DNA from: Macrostomum hystrix
Lineage: Eukaryota > Platyhelminthes > Macrostomidae
DNA length: 64,000 bases
Direction of reading: 5' to 3'
Assembly (NCBI GenBank): GCA_950097015.1
Contig: CATNEN010000034.1
Span: forward strand, 5,536,501 to 5,600,500
The notes under the pieces are model-generated. The model did not search any database. It saw nothing but the letters and a program-made list of their open reading frames with translations, and was not told where the DNA came from. Shown in pieces: positions 46,601 through 57,200 of this stretch. Numbering within the stretch: the first letter of the stretch is position 1; each line of letters begins with the position of its first letter. The position numbers and the translations under genes were made by a program.

Positions 46601-48530
46601 TCCTCACCGTATACCAGTAGCGAAGTAACACGAATGACCACTTAGAGGGCGCCAAAGCGGTCCCAGATCGCAGAATGCTCACACAAACCTAGCTTCTCCA
46701 TTAGAGATTTACTCTCGAGTGCCTCCTAAGTCCTAACACAAGGCTTGGCGTACTTATGCAAGAGCTATAAAATCATTGCATAATGATTTGTAGTCACAAT
46801 GTGAAATCTAAAAAAGAGTTACCATTAATGACGCGTTCTATAATGGTATTACAACTTTTGGATTGATTCCAGAAGGTTAACAGGTCGCCAGATTATGAGG
46901 GCAGAATGTTGTAGTAAAAAACTGATATGTTTTATGTACTTCTAAGTAGATCCGATACCTAGGTAGGTATGATTGTCTCTTCTAATTGATACAAATGACT
47001 AAAGATAAAAACGATTTTGGGTGCAGTGAAAATAAGCATTACGCCTGAACAGCAGTATGAATAAATATGCTCGCATGTATTGAATATTTTAGTGCAACTT
47101 ACTTTCTACTAGTAGGTGTTGACTTTTCTGAAGTACAAAGATTTTTACCGATAAGATTGGAATTCACTACAAATGTGTGCAACATATGTGCGACTCGTCT
47201 TTTTAGCCTCCCGCGTTTCCGTCCATCGGTCTAGTTTTCAAGGCATTCAGTTCCCTGTGGCTGCCATTGGACCGAAAAGCTGGACCAATTCTGGGCAGAA
47301 CAGGAGCCAATGTCGGTTCCAAGCCTCCGTTCAGCTTCCCAGATTCCAGCATCAACTCGCTCCTACTAGCTTCTTCTGTTAAATCTCTGGCTTCCATGCT
47401 ACGCAATCGTATTCGCAGCTGCATCACCGCTTGCCAAAATTAGATTTCTTCGCCACTAATTGGGAATATTTCACCTTAAGAAGCATCTAGTTTGTACTCA
47501 TGCGAGGAACGAGAAAGCCTTATTTAACATGATCTAAATATCCAATTTTAAATTTCACATACAAATGAGCCAGGTGCGCTGCGCTTTGAGTTTAACCATG
47601 GATGCGAAACGTAATTAATTAAAATATAAGCTCGTAGTTGTAATTGAATTGATACTTTTATAATTGAGCTTACAATTGAAGCAAATCAATTTGGCCTTTT
47701 GGTTGGAAGTTTTTATCGTACTTCCACATTATTTTGTGTTGGTCGTTGCCTACATGCACGCGCTGTCGAAAGACTCAAACCAGCTTATACAGGATTCATA
47801 TTCAGGTCCTTATACAAGACCTAGAAATAACTTTGATTTCTAGCCCTTGAATTAACCAAGCCCCTGAATCGGGACATTTTCGGATGATAATAAGCTCAAG
47901 ACTTCGTGAAAATATTTCTTTAACAGTTGAGTCTTAGCCATTCAGACTAGAGAAAGAGATGGACTTCTATTGAACCTGCCTTCTTTTAGCTGTCGAAATC
48001 GCCCATTACCTCGTTGCCCATTGTTTACTGTTGCCTCTGTGTCTAGTATGAAAGAGACAGAGAGAGCATTATTTGCTTTCGCTCATCTCGGGCTTCGGTA
48101 TTCGCTTTGTCATTTACCTGGTGGCCACCGCAATGGCATGTGGTTTGAGGTGCGTGCGCGCGTGTTTGCAAGCGAGCACAATGCCAAAGAATTGAATCGT
48201 CACAATTTGTATGCGCGTCGCAGGTAGGTGAGCACTTCAGACCCGACCGGTCTATGCCAGTGAACAATTCAACCCATGGAATGCATCAGAGCCGGGCGCA
48301 AGCGACATCGTTCGAGGGCTTGCTACTCTTATATTTGACGACAATAACTAAAAAACTAAATGAGACTGCGAGAAAAATGAGCGGCGGGTTTTGTTCTGGC
48401 TTGCTAGAATGAAGGCGACTTCGCCTAGTCAGGTTCATCTCTCTCTCTCGCTGTGTGTCTGTGCCTGTGTGGACGCCCATTCATTACGCGCGCATTGATG
48501 CCAGTGAGTTAGTTTCTGGCACACAGAATT
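43680..48530. other. Intergenic DNA between GPCR and plakin gene
   Basis: No recognisable coding sequence, tandem array or SINE head. Short open frames lack any family feature. The GPCR and plakin genes diverge from this region, so both promoters should lie here. Confidence 0.4.
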
Positions 48531-48687
48531 TGTCTCCATGCAGTTAGTTACACCGCGGGCAGCTGGCTGTAGCACGGTTAGTGGAGGTGGGTGGGCAAGC
48601 GGGCGAGCCAGTCTTTGGGCACTGTGCATAAAATGCAAGGCGGGCCACGAGAGAGACAGAGCGAGCACAGCGGGCTCAAGCAAAGTC

Positions 48688-48846
48688 ATGAGCAAAGCTG
48701 AGCTGGAGACCCGGGTCCAGCAGTGGCTGGAGGATAACCATGAGATCGTGCATAACCCGCCTCTTGGTGCCAACCAGTGCTCCATCGAGTATGAGAAAGC
48801 CCGACAACGCGGCATCTTTGACGAACTCAACAAGATCGGATCTAAG
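48688..48846 (+). CDS. Plakin-family protein, exon 1
   Basis: First visible coding exon of a plakin. Plakins are cytolinkers that tie cytoskeletal filaments to junctions through a plakin domain made of spectrin repeats with an inserted SH3. It reads MSKAELETRVQQWLEDNHEI and onward for 53 codons and ends AAG|GTAAAA, phase 0. The frame is open upstream to another ATG at 48538, but that extension is low quality, so I chose 48688. The gene continues through ten exons in one consistent phase series to the end of the window. No actin-binding CH domains are visible before it, as in desmoplakin, envoplakin and periplakin or in alternative-promoter isoforms of spectraplakins. Confidence 0.7.
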
Positions 48847-48942
48847 GTAAAATCTGCACATTTTACACGAATTCAAAATGCTTGTCATTATTGATCATTC
48901 ACAGTAGGTTAATGAGTAGGCTACACTTGCCCCAACATGCAG

Positions 48943-49056
48943 GACCTTAATCGGCAGGTAAAAGACCAATGCGCGCTAAATGCCAACCGCGTGCGAGACA
49001 ACATCGTGTCCCTGGACTACATCGGCAAGATCGCTGGTCTGGAGGGCTTGTTCTCG
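48943..49056 (+). CDS. Plakin-family protein, exon 2
   Basis: 38 codons, DLNRQVKDQCALNANRVRDN to GLEGLFS, between acceptor CATGCAG and donor TCG|GTGAGT. Phase 0 at both ends. Predicted helical, the start of the plakin-domain spectrin repeats. Confidence 0.75.
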
Positions 49057-49147
49057 GTGAGTAAACTCCGAGCTCTTGAGCAACTAGCTCTTTTATATAC
49101 CTTGAATATTTTTTGCAATCTTGTAATGCTTCTGGACGCCGTTGCAG

Positions 49148-49450
49148 AAGGCCACGGCGGAATTGCTCGGCACTGCGCATCAATTATCGACGGAGGAGGT
49201 CGAAAATCTGTCCGAAGTGCGCAAACCGCTGCTTGGCTCAGTTCAGCGCTGCTGGCAGTGGGTGGAGCTGCTCTCGACTCTGTCGCGGCTTCACTTGAGG
49301 AACGCAGCGGACTACAACGCCTTCCATGTCGAGTGCCACGATGCGAGAGAACGGCTGACGAGGAACTTTGGACACGCGCTGCGCCAGCAGGAGTGCCTGT
49401 TCCACCTGTCGCACACAGAGAGGACCAAGCGCCTACTAGCCAACCTCACG
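49148..49450 (+). CDS. Plakin-family protein, exon 3 (spectrin repeat)
   Basis: 101 codons between GTTGCAG and ACG|GTGAGT, phase 0 at both ends. A long amphipathic helical segment with 'VQRCWQWVELLSTLSRLHLR' and 'HLSHTERTKRLLANLT', in the style of a spectrin repeat of the plakin domain. Confidence 0.8.
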
Positions 49451-50403
49451 GTGAGTTGCTCTTCTGCAAAATTTAAGTGGGTCTAAACTGAAGCCACCTA
49501 CAGATATAATACGGTTAATTGTGTTTAGCTTAGTTAACTACTGTGAGATATAAACTGTGAGATATAAATTATAATTCTATGCCATGAGCCCATAACGCCA
49601 CCTGATAAATATAAATAGAAATAGCATCTAACCCAGTTGGGCCAGCCCGTGGCTATTGCGCGGAGCAATTCCAAAGGCTATATAAGTATACAAATGCTCA
49701 GTCCATGAACTCGAGATACAGCCACAGCGTCCCAACCATCCAATTTGCACACCACCTATTTCTAGAACCCGTTTCCCAGTCGGTGGCTGGAACAATGGAG
49801 GTTTCACACACAAATTATATAAATTGGAGCACATCAACACTCGTTTGCCTGAAAATGATACTTTGCTAGTCTGGAAACCAAATTAGTAGCCTCGTCAGTC
49901 AGTTAGTCTAATAGCAGTGCTGAACAGATTCATATGCAATAGCAAATTAGGACTAAAGTGCATATAGTGGACGCGTGTCGTAGTGACTCTCCGTTGGAAG
50001 CATCTTCTAGCAGAGCTCTATAATCTGGAGAGGCTGAGATGATTTTCTTCAGCTTGATTACGTAGAGTTGCTTAGGACGCTGCTCAATCTTCTAAAGTTT
50101 AAATCGGCAGGGAGGGAAAACGAAAGAGCCAGTTTAAAGTTATTCCCCCGCTATAGGAGCTGACTTAGAGCAATTGCAACGCTCTGAAATCTGTTACTTG
50201 GCTTTTGTGTAAGTGCGTGTATCTGAAATATTTGCAAAACAGTGCTTGTACTCGTACCAGCATTTCGCTTTTAGGAGGGCGGTTATGAGCGCGCAACAAG
50301 AGTTCATAACTTCATTTAAACGTTGCTTGTCCTCCGGTTTAAACAAAATGGCCCAGGAAAAAACGACAGTTGACAAACTACATGTATGTCAGTAATATTG
50401 CAT

Positions 50404-50620
50404 ACGGCGGCTGTCGCCTAGTGGATATAGCGTCGCCTCACGAATCGGGGTTCGATTCCCGACTCCACTGGAGCAATTTGTGTCCTTTAGCAAGACACTT
50501 CAGCGACCTTTGCTTCAGTTCACCAGCTGTTAAATGGGTACCAGCATGGGAAGCTAGGGTAATTGAGGGTGGGTGTGTGGCGTCCCCACAGTCCATGGAC
50601 TGAAAAGTCGAAAGCAACCT
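50404..50620 (+). mobile_element. SINE family C in plakin intron 3
   Basis: The head has A-box 'tgtcgcctagtggatatagc' and B-box 'ggggttcgattcccgactcc'. Then comes the central segment 'tagcaagacacttcagcgac ... caccagctgttaaatgggt', and the 3' end has 'cagtccatggactg'. This is the best-preserved family-C copy. It sits in the 1.4-kb intron between plakin exons 3 and 4. No clear target duplication was found. Confidence 0.75.
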
Positions 50621-50858
50621 TCAGATGCTCCGCGCAATAGCTTCGACTGTGCTGAACTTTGGCTATACTTATAGTTTGGGCAGGCGTAATCAGTTATCAG
50701 AAAAAAGTCCGAGAGTCTTGGACTCGGGAGAGGTGGATACCAGGAGAGAAGGCCGAGACTAGGACAGAGCCGAGACTAGAAGAGAAAGATAAAGATGGTG
50801 AAAGACTGGGAACTTTGTTATTTGAAATCTTCAAATACCGCTGTCCCTGGCCATATAG

Positions 50859-51008
50859 GACTCGCTGAAGCACTGCCTGACGGACTGGGAGGCTGTGGAC
50901 CATCTGCTGGCTAAGAGCCACTCCATCGTACCCGTGGCCGAGCGGCTTGGCAAGCCTCGCAACCCATCATTAAAGGCTATTTGCGCTTGCAAGTACGAGA
51001 CTCCAGAG
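50859..51008 (+). CDS. Plakin-family protein, exon 4 (spectrin repeat to SH3 start)
   Basis: 50 codons from ATATAG|GAC to GAG|GTGAGT, phase 0. It ends with 'PSLKAICACKYETPE', the first strand of the plakin SH3 (vertebrate 'LKALCDYRQ'). Confidence 0.8.
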
Positions 51009-51130
51009 GTGAGTTCGCGTACAAGTGTTCGCGCTCGTTTCTAAGTGGCGATAGCTTTGTCAGTAACCTACGCTATATTAGGTATGGGGCATATACATAC
51101 AAAGTATGTAAATTTCTCTTTAAACTTCAG

Positions 51131-51285
51131 TTTCGAATCAGTGAGGGTGATGAAGTAGTTCTGCTGGACAACTCGGACAAGCACCTGTGGAGAGTCGCGC
51201 TTGACGACGGCTGCGAAGTCCAGCTGCCCTCCGTCATGGTCTGGATCCCGCCTTGCGACGCGCACAGCGTTGAGAAGGGAATCGG
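51131..51285 (+). CDS. Plakin-family protein, exon 5 (SH3 core)
   Basis: Acceptor CTTCAG, donor CGG|GTGCGT, leaving two bases of a split codon. It reads 'ISEGDEVVLLDNSDKHLWRV' then 'VQLPSVMVWIPP'. This is the diagnostic plakin SH3 pattern (vertebrate 'KGDECVLEDNSQRTKWKV' then 'VPSVCFLIPPP'). It is the strongest evidence for the family. Confidence 0.87.
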
Positions 51286-51538
51286 GTGCGTTGTTAATTC
51301 CTTAGCTATTATTTATTTAGAAAGTAATTTCCTTGTGAAAGCAGGCTTCTCGCCCTCAAAGGTGGGCTTTTGCTCCTAGCACGGCAAGAGTGGTAAGTAT
51401 CGCTATTTTAGATGTTTCCATATTGTTGAATCTCTGTTTTGTCTGACAATGAGCTCAACTATCATGTGACCAGAAGTGATAAAGCTATAGTTAGCACAAT
51501 GGAATTTCCGACACTACTTATTCAAATCACTGCCACAG

Positions 51539-51647
51539 TCTGCGCAAGAAGTTCTCGGACATGTGGACGGATCTACTGGAGAAATTTCGAGTCAGCACTG
51601 TGGTCCACCTGAACGGCATCTTCAGCCACTTTCTGGATCGTCAAACG
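51539..51647 (+). CDS. Plakin-family protein, exon 6
   Basis: Acceptor CCACAG; the first base completes the split Gly codon, then 36 codons (LRKKFSDMWTDLLEKF ...). Donor ACG|GTACGT, phase 0. It continues the spectrin repeat after the SH3 (vertebrate '..YQ.VL.LWHQLHV'). Confidence 0.75.
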
Positions 51648-52142
51648 GTACGTCTCATTTCTACGCAGGGTTTGTCTAGAAATATAACTATTGTCACAGC
51701 CTTAAAGTACTTTTGTTTGATGCTTGATCGCAACCGTCTCATGGGCAATAGGGGGCGAGGTGACGCATTAATTTTTTATGCAGAAAGCATCAACATATTT
51801 TACACAAGTTGGAAATTATTTTTTTGCTTTAACCCAAGTGCGAAGGTGTTCTTGCAGCTTGGGAGCTAGATGAAGATCTCATCTATTAGGCTAGGTTATT
51901 TGTTCAGTTCACAAATAACCTGAATAAATAGATTAAGATTTAGGCTTCACTTTAGCATACGTACGGTATAAACGATAATACAGTAACATAATAATTATAA
52001 TACGAAAATAATGTAATGACGACCAATACGAAAATTTGATTTCCAGCACGGGGCCATTGAGTATCCCTAAATTAAAATGCATTTTTTCAAAAAGTTTCAC
52101 TCGAAACGTTATCCTATTATGTTTGATTTGTCCCAACTCCAG

Positions 52143-52284
52143 CCCATTCAGGTGAGCGATCTCAGCAAGGCGCACGAGCTGTTCGAGCTCATCAAGAGCA
52201 CCATCTTGGCCGACGAGCCCACTGATGGAGTGCAGAATCTGGCCCGCCTGCTGGATGAAGTGAAGGCCAGGACCGTTCACAAAG
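52143..52284 (+). CDS. Plakin-family protein, exon 7, ending at a GC donor
   Basis: Acceptor CTCCAG at 52142, or alternatively TTCAG at 52151; both keep phase 0. It reads 'VSDLSKAHELFELIKSTILA' and on to 'EVKARTVHK'. All nearby GT donors leave phase 0, which would put exon 9 out of frame at a stop. Only the GC donor AAAG|GCGAGA at 52285 gives the phase 1 exit that keeps exons 8, 9 and 10 open. Confidence 0.65.
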
Positions 52285-52368
52285 GCGAGAAAGTCTATAA
52301 AAACATTTGAATCGCATTGTGTTCCAGATAAACGAAAGCATTAATTGCGAACTAACATTTTTTTGCAG
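52285..52368 (+). other. 84-bp GC-AG intron in the plakin gene
   Basis: Donor AAAG|GCGAGA; a good branch-point-like CTAAC at about 52352-52356 followed by a T tract and TTTTGCAG. Phase logic across exons 7-10 requires this donor. The donor hexamer closely resembles the kinase gene's GCGAGG. Confidence 0.6.
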
Positions 52369-52407
52369 ATCAAGTCAATGCTGCTCTTGGACGAGACCCG
52401 AGACTCA
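52369..52407 (+). CDS. Plakin-family protein, exon 8 (39-bp micro-exon)
   Basis: Acceptor TTTTGCAG, donor CA|GTAAGG. In phase 1 it adds DQVNAALGRDPRL. The length is a multiple of three, so skipping it would preserve frame. Confidence 0.55.
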
Positions 52408-52550
52408 GTAAGGCTAAAAACACTGAAAGTATCACTATTTTTCTTTTCGCATTCTCAGTGAACTTTTTCAGCCCATGTCTTTGCCATTCATTTATTTATG
52501 GTACCCAGAATCAGTTTATTAGTTCCCACCCAACAACAAATAATCAACAG

Positions 52551-52761
52551 GACCAGAAAATGTGCACTTTCCCTCAACTGAGCTGGTTCGACTACACACA
52601 ATAGTCTCCAAGCTTTGGCAGCATCTCCGGCACTGGACGGAGTTTCAAGAGTCCGGGTCACTGCCGCACTGGTCGCTGCTGCACTGCGTGCAACACGGCA
52701 TCGGCCAGCACAGGGACAGCGGACGACTGGTGCCTCCAGTCAGGAGCGCGGAGGAAATTGA
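52551..52761 (+). CDS. Plakin-family protein, exon 9
   Basis: Acceptor ATCAACAG, donor TTGA|GTAAGT. In the required phase it reads RPENVHFPSTELVRLHTIVS and on to 'LVPPVRSAEEI', with no stop. The last two bases (ga) join the first base of exon 10 to make Glu. Confidence 0.68.
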
Positions 52762-52764
52762 GTA

Positions 52765-54215
52765 AGTTGCTGCTGAGAAGACACAAGGATCGCAATAAGC
52801 CTAGAGGGGTCGGGGTCACAGGAATAATTCGCTGCCGGAAGAACAGTGTCGTTGCAGATTTCCTGCATGTCTTGCATGACAGCTAGCGTGACAGATGGTG
52901 CAGGTATATTCCGAGCTCATTTTGGAACGCTCAATAATTTGCGCTTTCACTCAGAAAAAAATTAGCTGATGAGGCTAGTTATTCACTTTGTTTGGACTGA
53001 CGTTCTTGAAGGAGACTAAGAGCCTTCGGCAAAGAAGCACAGGCCTTGAAAAGGCCCCACCCGACAAAATCCGCATTAGGAAATTGCACCCTATCCTGCT
53101 TTTGATAGGGATGAAGCTCTGATTTTGAGAGTGATCGAAAAAATCTATCTTCGGCATACAGTAATACTCTGACAGGAGCTCGAAGAAATTTTTGTTTAAT
53201 CAAAGGTCCGCAGGCAGCCGATCCGGCAATGAAGCAAGCAATCAGCTAAATTGAGAGCGCAAAGTTGCTCTCACTGCTATTGTGGGAGATGGGGCGAATC
53301 GAGAGTATTTACAGCTTTTCGTTCCGAGCAGCGATTAAATACCAGAAGGGGCAGAGGGAGCTTCGTCTGTGCTCAAAAGCCTCAGCTCCCGCCTGGTGCT
53401 CTGGGAAGCGCTTGAGAAGACTTGAGCTTCTGCGCGTGTGTTGCCCTTAGTTTCTTCTTGGAATTAAGTGTGGGCGCTCAAGTGTGCGGAGCAGGTGCTA
53501 TACTGCGGATTATTTTTGCCACCTTTACTGGAAGCAGACTCTCAGGATTACGTCCGGGCCCGCTAGATGTTTTGCTGAAAACATCTATTAAACCTGGTTG
53601 TTATCAGCATCTGTTCCTACTTGTGAGACTGGAAAATATGGATACAGGTGTTTTGTGTGCGGATGGATTACTAACCTCATGAATAAGTGGGTCTTCTGGG
53701 CAAGTTTTCAATTCTAAATGTTTTGCGACGCTTTCCTAAATGTTTCTAAAATTTCTGTCATTAACATTTTTTTCGTAACGATAGCCAATGCCCTAAAATG
53801 CCTATTTGGCCAAATAGTTGCGCACACTTTTATGTTTACGCCGCTTAAAAAGAAGAACAACCATGTGTTTTCATATCGTTTCAAAAATCTAGTTCAGTCG
53901 TCACATGGGCGTCCCGATTCCGCATTTTTGCATTAGGGTACTCCTTGATACACAAAACCATGATTTCATGGACTGGAGAAATGAATGTAGCAATCTTAGC
54001 AATTCTAGCACTTCTCGTAGTACTTAGATCTTTCCGAAATATGGATAAACATATAAAAAGTATATTGTATCACAGCTCGAATCATGCTTTGAATGCTTAT
54101 GCTTATGATTACTATTAAGTAGTAAAGTGCAGTTTGTAGTTGATACACCACTGATACACCGCGCAAGAAAACTGTTAAAGTGCAGCTAAAAAGGATCATT
54201 GAAACAATTTTTACA
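52765..54215. other. Plakin intron 9
   Basis: About 1.45 kb with no recognisable coding or repeat features, ending in ATTTTTACAG. Confidence 0.55.
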
Positions 54216-54216
54216 G

Positions 54217-57200
54217 GCAAAAGCTGGCCCACGGTCAGGATGAACTGAGGAGGCTTCAAAACAGCTTAAACGCCATGACTGGTCCACGTCAGTGTCGAAA
54301 AGATGACGAGCCAATTGCAGCGCCTCCTCTGATTGGCCATCTGGACCTCGGCGATAGTCCTGGATTAGCAGCCAAGCCTATCCGTGCTGCAGCCAGCACA
54401 CAAAGAGACGCGGCTACGGACACCGGCTCGGTGACAGAGCTGTTAATGCAGCTGATGAACGAGCGTCGCGAATTCGCTCGCGCAGCGCTACGCCGCGAAG
54501 CTCGACAACGAGAGACTGCGACACAGACAAGCGGACAAGACAAGCCTGATGGTCCTTCTAGCTGCAGTCAAAGCAATGGCATGGGCGGCTTTGCTCAGGT
54601 TTCTGAGCGAAGTGTTGAGTGCCAACTGGCGCAAGAACAGCTTGCCACCTCTTCGGCTAACGCAGGCTTGTCTCTCGAGAGTACGGCTGCTCATACTCAG
54701 ACAGAGGATAAGCTTTTTGATCTGGAAGAGCCTGCTGTGATAGATAGGCAGAAACTTGCTATGGCTCCACCTGTTGAATCATCCGATGCGCATGTCCTGT
54801 CGGGTCCAACTGGATGGACGCAGTGGGCAGGCCAGGTGGGCGCCGCGTTTTCACAGTTTGCAGATAGTTGCAGTCAGGCCGGAAGCGGCTATTTGAACTC
54901 TGCGCATCAGCAAGTACAAAGCGGCCTAAGTAACTGGCAGACTTGTGACGCATCGGTCATTGCCAGAGATGTTCGTTATTCTGTTACATCAACTTCTCAG
55001 ACGGACTCGGTCGAAAGAGATTTGCTCGAAACTTTCGTTAAATGCCGAACGTTGACGGCTGTTGCGGAGACTCAGTCAAGAGTCGAACAGGCGGTGCAGA
55101 GCTGCCAGGCATCAGTGGACACGCTGCACGCTAGTTTAAGTGCTCACCTAGAGATTGAAAATGCATGTGTTCATATCAGACAGCCAAGTGTAGAAGCCGA
55201 TGCGTGGGTTCACGAAGAGACTTGCGACGCAAGCACCGAGTGCATCCGGATAATTGAGGACGCAGAAAGTGCGTGGACAGTTCCCAGGAAGGATGAAGCA
55301 ATCAGCATTCGGCCGGCTAAAGCGATAACCGTTGATTCTCAGAGCCAAACTTTTGAAGCAGTAACACGAAGGAGCAGCCTAGCAACCCAGTGTAGCATTA
55401 GTGCTTGTGACTCGGCGATACAGAGCGCAGCAGAGACAACCGACTTCGAGGTTCAGATGTCGCCAGAACCAATGCAAGCCAGCAGCACCAGTGTTCATAT
55501 CTCTATAAGTAGCATTGACGGTGGATCACAGACCCACACGACTGATGTAGCTGATGAAGAGACTGAGTACTCAATGTCACTATGCGAGTCCTGGCAGCAA
55601 ACTGAGGCAAGGGCGACAGAAAATTTTGGAATGAGCACAACTTCACAAACAGCAGACGCCGCGTGTCAGAGCCGAATTGCTTGCGTCGAGGCTAACACAG
55701 AGACGAAAAAAATAACGTCCTACAGCGTACTAGTTCAGATGGCAGTTAAAATGCAAGACGCAAGCACTGAGTCCAGCTGCCAGCTGGCTAGCGATGAAGC
55801 TCAAACGAACGCAAAGCTCATGCGGCATGTGGAAACAGACTACGCCATAGAGATGGTTGATAACCAGATCCAGACTGACGGTGACTTTGAAGAAGAAGTA
55901 GTCGAGACTTATGTGGTACAGCAGCAAGCAATCATGCCTATGGCTACACAAAGCGAGGACTTCGCTTCACAGACGGAAGTTAACACTACAGAATGTTTCG
56001 TCAGAGTCGACCGCCCGGCTTATGCAAATGCAGAAACGGACACAGGCAGAGCCTCCAACCAAGACAGTGTTAAAGCAGAGTACAAAGCAGATGCCCAACA
56101 ATCTAGCGTCAATGCTAGTGTGGCACACGCAGAAGTGGCGACTGCGACGGAGCAAAAGTCCACTGAGTTCGCACTGCAATGGGAACTTACGTGCTCGAAT
56201 AGTAGCACAGAAACAGAGAAAAGCACACTGCTTTGTGAAAGCGTTGGCCTTCAGACTGAAAATAATCAAGTCGAAAAGCTGGAGAAAGAAACTAATTACG
56301 AAGTTTCCTTCGCGAATGCAGCATTTCAAACTCCAAATTTAGAGTACGAAAATGTGCTCACAATCGCTCATGTTATAACTGCCGACAGTAGTTCGCTCTG
56401 CACCATAGAATTGGACAGTTCTGCTTGTCAAACTGAAGACAAGGCGGAAATCATAAGAAGAGATGTAGCCACAGCTGTAGAATGGCAAAGAATTGACAAG
56501 GAATGCATCTGCCATATTGCCATTAGCGATGCCTATCAGCAAACAGATGCAAAAGAATCCGAGGAAAAAGACATGACAACCCAAACAATCACCGAAGCAC
56601 GCGACTCAGTAGTCAAAGTCGGAGCACTTGTTCTGGATGCATCGACACTGACTGACACAGTCGAAGTCCAAACAGCCGACAAGGAGACAGTCTATACATT
56701 GTCAATGAGCGACGCTACTCATCAGACAGAAAGTGAGATGAATCATGCATCGATTGTCATCAGGCCAGACATCGCTGAGGTTGCATCGTTGTGTGCCTGT
56801 GAAAGCTCCGACACCACAACCCAAACAATCACCGAAGCACGCGACTCAGTAGTCAAAGTCGGAGCACTTGTTCTGGATGCATCGACACTGACTGACACAG
56901 TCGAAGTCCAAACAGCCGACAAGGAGACAGTCTATACATTGTCAATGGTTGATAGTGCAGGACAAACCGAAGTCGAGTGCCTAGAGATGGCGACAAGAGT
57001 TGAACCACAAATGGCTGCGAGCGCTTCAATGTGGGACGCCGAATCAAACGACATGTCAACACAGACTCTGTACGAATGCACCGAAACCCTAGTGACAATC
57101 GGATCCACTGTTGAGGATAAAGCAACCGAGATATCATTGCACGTCAGCTGTCAGGAGCAACAGACGGACTCGATTGTTGTTGATACGGCTGAGAAGCAGA

